In this document: positions 14,627-15,006 of the stretch, one piece after another
Layout: each line of letters begins with the position of its first letter
Position numbering within the stretch: position 1 is the first letter of the stretch
Source: Actinomycetes bacterium
Lineage (GTDB): Bacteria > Actinomycetota > Acidimicrobiia > Acidimicrobiales > Microtrichaceae
Reading direction: 5' to 3'
Assembly: GCA_023423475.1 (NCBI GenBank)
Contig: JAFAFN010000578.1
Coordinates: 1-15,006 of the forward strand
Length of the DNA: 15,006 bases
The notes under the pieces: model-generated
Seen by the model: only the letters and a program-made list of their open reading frames with translations
Told to the model about the DNA's origin: nothing
Database searches by the model: none
Program-made: the position numbers and the translations under genes

Positions 14627-14633
14627 CAATGTC

Positions 14634-15006
14634 ATGACGAACGGCGCGCCCCACATCGACTCCCGACCCGGCCGGGCCACTGCTCCAGGGCGCCGCATCA
14701 CGCGCCACGTGGGCGTGGCGATCGCGCTGACTGTGGGACTCGCTGCCATGGCGGCATGTACGACCCTGCCGCCCACCAACCCGGGCGTGCCGACCACCCA
14801 GCCAGAGGTGAGCACGACCGTGCCGCCGGCGACGACGTCCACGACCGCGCCGACCACGTCGACGTCGACGACCACGACCGAGTCGACCACCACCACGACG
14901 GAGTCGACCACGACGACCACCGAGTCGACGACCACCACGACGGAGTCGACCACCACCACCGAGCCGCCGACGACCACGACCACGACGACCGAGGCGCCGA
15001 CCACCA
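14634..15006 (+). CDS. Putative lipoprotein with Thr/Ser-rich repeat stalk, partial (runs off right edge)
   Basis: At least 124 residues with no stop before the window end; function unknown. Residues 20-25 (RRITRH) are a basic n-region, followed by a hydrophobic segment VGVAIALTVGLAAM (26-39) and AAC ending at C42, an acceptable though not ideal lipobox (Met at -3). The chain would then be anchored to the membrane outside the cell by lipidated C42. From residue 43 onward it is Thr, Pro, Ser and Glu only, with the heptad ESTTTTT repeated from residue 83 and a shorter EPPTTTTTTTEAP at the end of the window. Such stalks span the cell wall and are often O-glycosylated in actinobacteria. ATG at 14634 is supported by the promoter and the n-region; there is no Shine-Dalgarno sequence. 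The functional domain, if any, lies beyond the edge. A secreted, non-lipidated form is possible. Confidence 0.72.
   Translation, partial: MTNGAPHIDSRPGRATAPGRRITRHVGVAIALTVGLAAMAACTTLPPTNPGVPTTQPEVSTTVPPATTSTTAPTTSTSTTTTESTTTTTESTTTTTESTTTTTESTTTTEPPTTTTTTTEAPTT
14880..14960 (+). repeat. 21-bp coding repeat (ESTTTTT heptads)
   Basis: Units start at 14880, 14901, 14922 and 14943; the last is 18 bases. Each begins GAGTCGAC and continues with Thr codons ACC and ACG in varying order, so the peptide is conserved better than the DNA. All are in frame with the gene at 14634, and copy number could vary without breaking the frame. Confidence 0.88.

Noticed and set aside
14549..15004. A minus-strand open frame encoding Val-rich repeats
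   Set aside because: It is the antisense reading of the Thr-rich lipoprotein repeats. The plus-strand reading has a promoter, start, signal-like segment and lipobox.

Overview
This window looks like chromosomal core DNA from a high-GC actinobacterium, possibly of the Acidimicrobiia. The evidence is the GC-rich coding sequence, GTG starts, a DUF2510 'GWYPD...RWWDG' head on a membrane protein, single-chain glycyl-tRNA synthetase, and conserved neighbours (phoH-ybeY-CNNM-era; uppS-recO; glyS; dnaG-rpoD). The class-level placement is inference, because no 16S or other marker was available.

Layout. (1) Positions 1-1312, minus strand: the start of a class III adenylate/guanylate cyclase that runs off the left edge, preceded by a small protein with two similar beta-rich halves. 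Between them lies a 25-bp tandem repeat that includes the end of the small gene. (2) 1329-5141, plus strand: a tightly overlapping operon phoH, ybeY, a CNNM/CorC membrane protein and era, whose three junctions are 4-base start/stop overlaps. (3) 5237-6131, plus: an accessory three-gene operon of an Rrf2-family Fe-S regulator, a single-cluster ferredoxin and a 54-residue remnant of a RIC/YtfE/ScdA di-iron repair protein. (4) 6153-7673, plus: uppS and recO. (5) 7696-9460, minus: two paralogous polytopic membrane proteins with different N-terminal heads, separated by two adjacent perfect hairpins. (6) 9610-14296, plus: glyS, dnaG and rpoD (primary sigma factor). (7) 14400-14475: tRNA-Asn(GTT) with encoded CCA and a strong hairpin behind it. 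(8) From 14634 to the right edge: a partial lipoprotein-like gene with a Thr/Ser/Pro/Glu-rich repeat stalk.

How it fits together. Regions 2, 4 and 6 are information processing and envelope housekeeping: ribosome maturation (YbeY, Era), undecaprenyl carrier synthesis (UppS), recombination repair (RecO), charging of tRNA-Gly, replication priming and sigma-A transcription. The least ordinary part is region 3. An Fe-S-sensing repressor, a ferredoxin and a doubly deleted RIC protein together suggest a nitric oxide / Fe-S damage response module that has been reduced. Several first genes of transcription units (phoH, uppS, glyS, dnaG, the terminal lipoprotein gene) have no Shine-Dalgarno sequence and carry a -10-like TANNNT hexamer 7-10 bases before the start codon. 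This points to leaderless or near-leaderless mRNAs, whereas most downstream genes of operons carry ribosome binding sites.

No CRISPR array, insertion sequence, transposase, integrase or rRNA was seen. No stretch longer than 300 bases lacks a gene.
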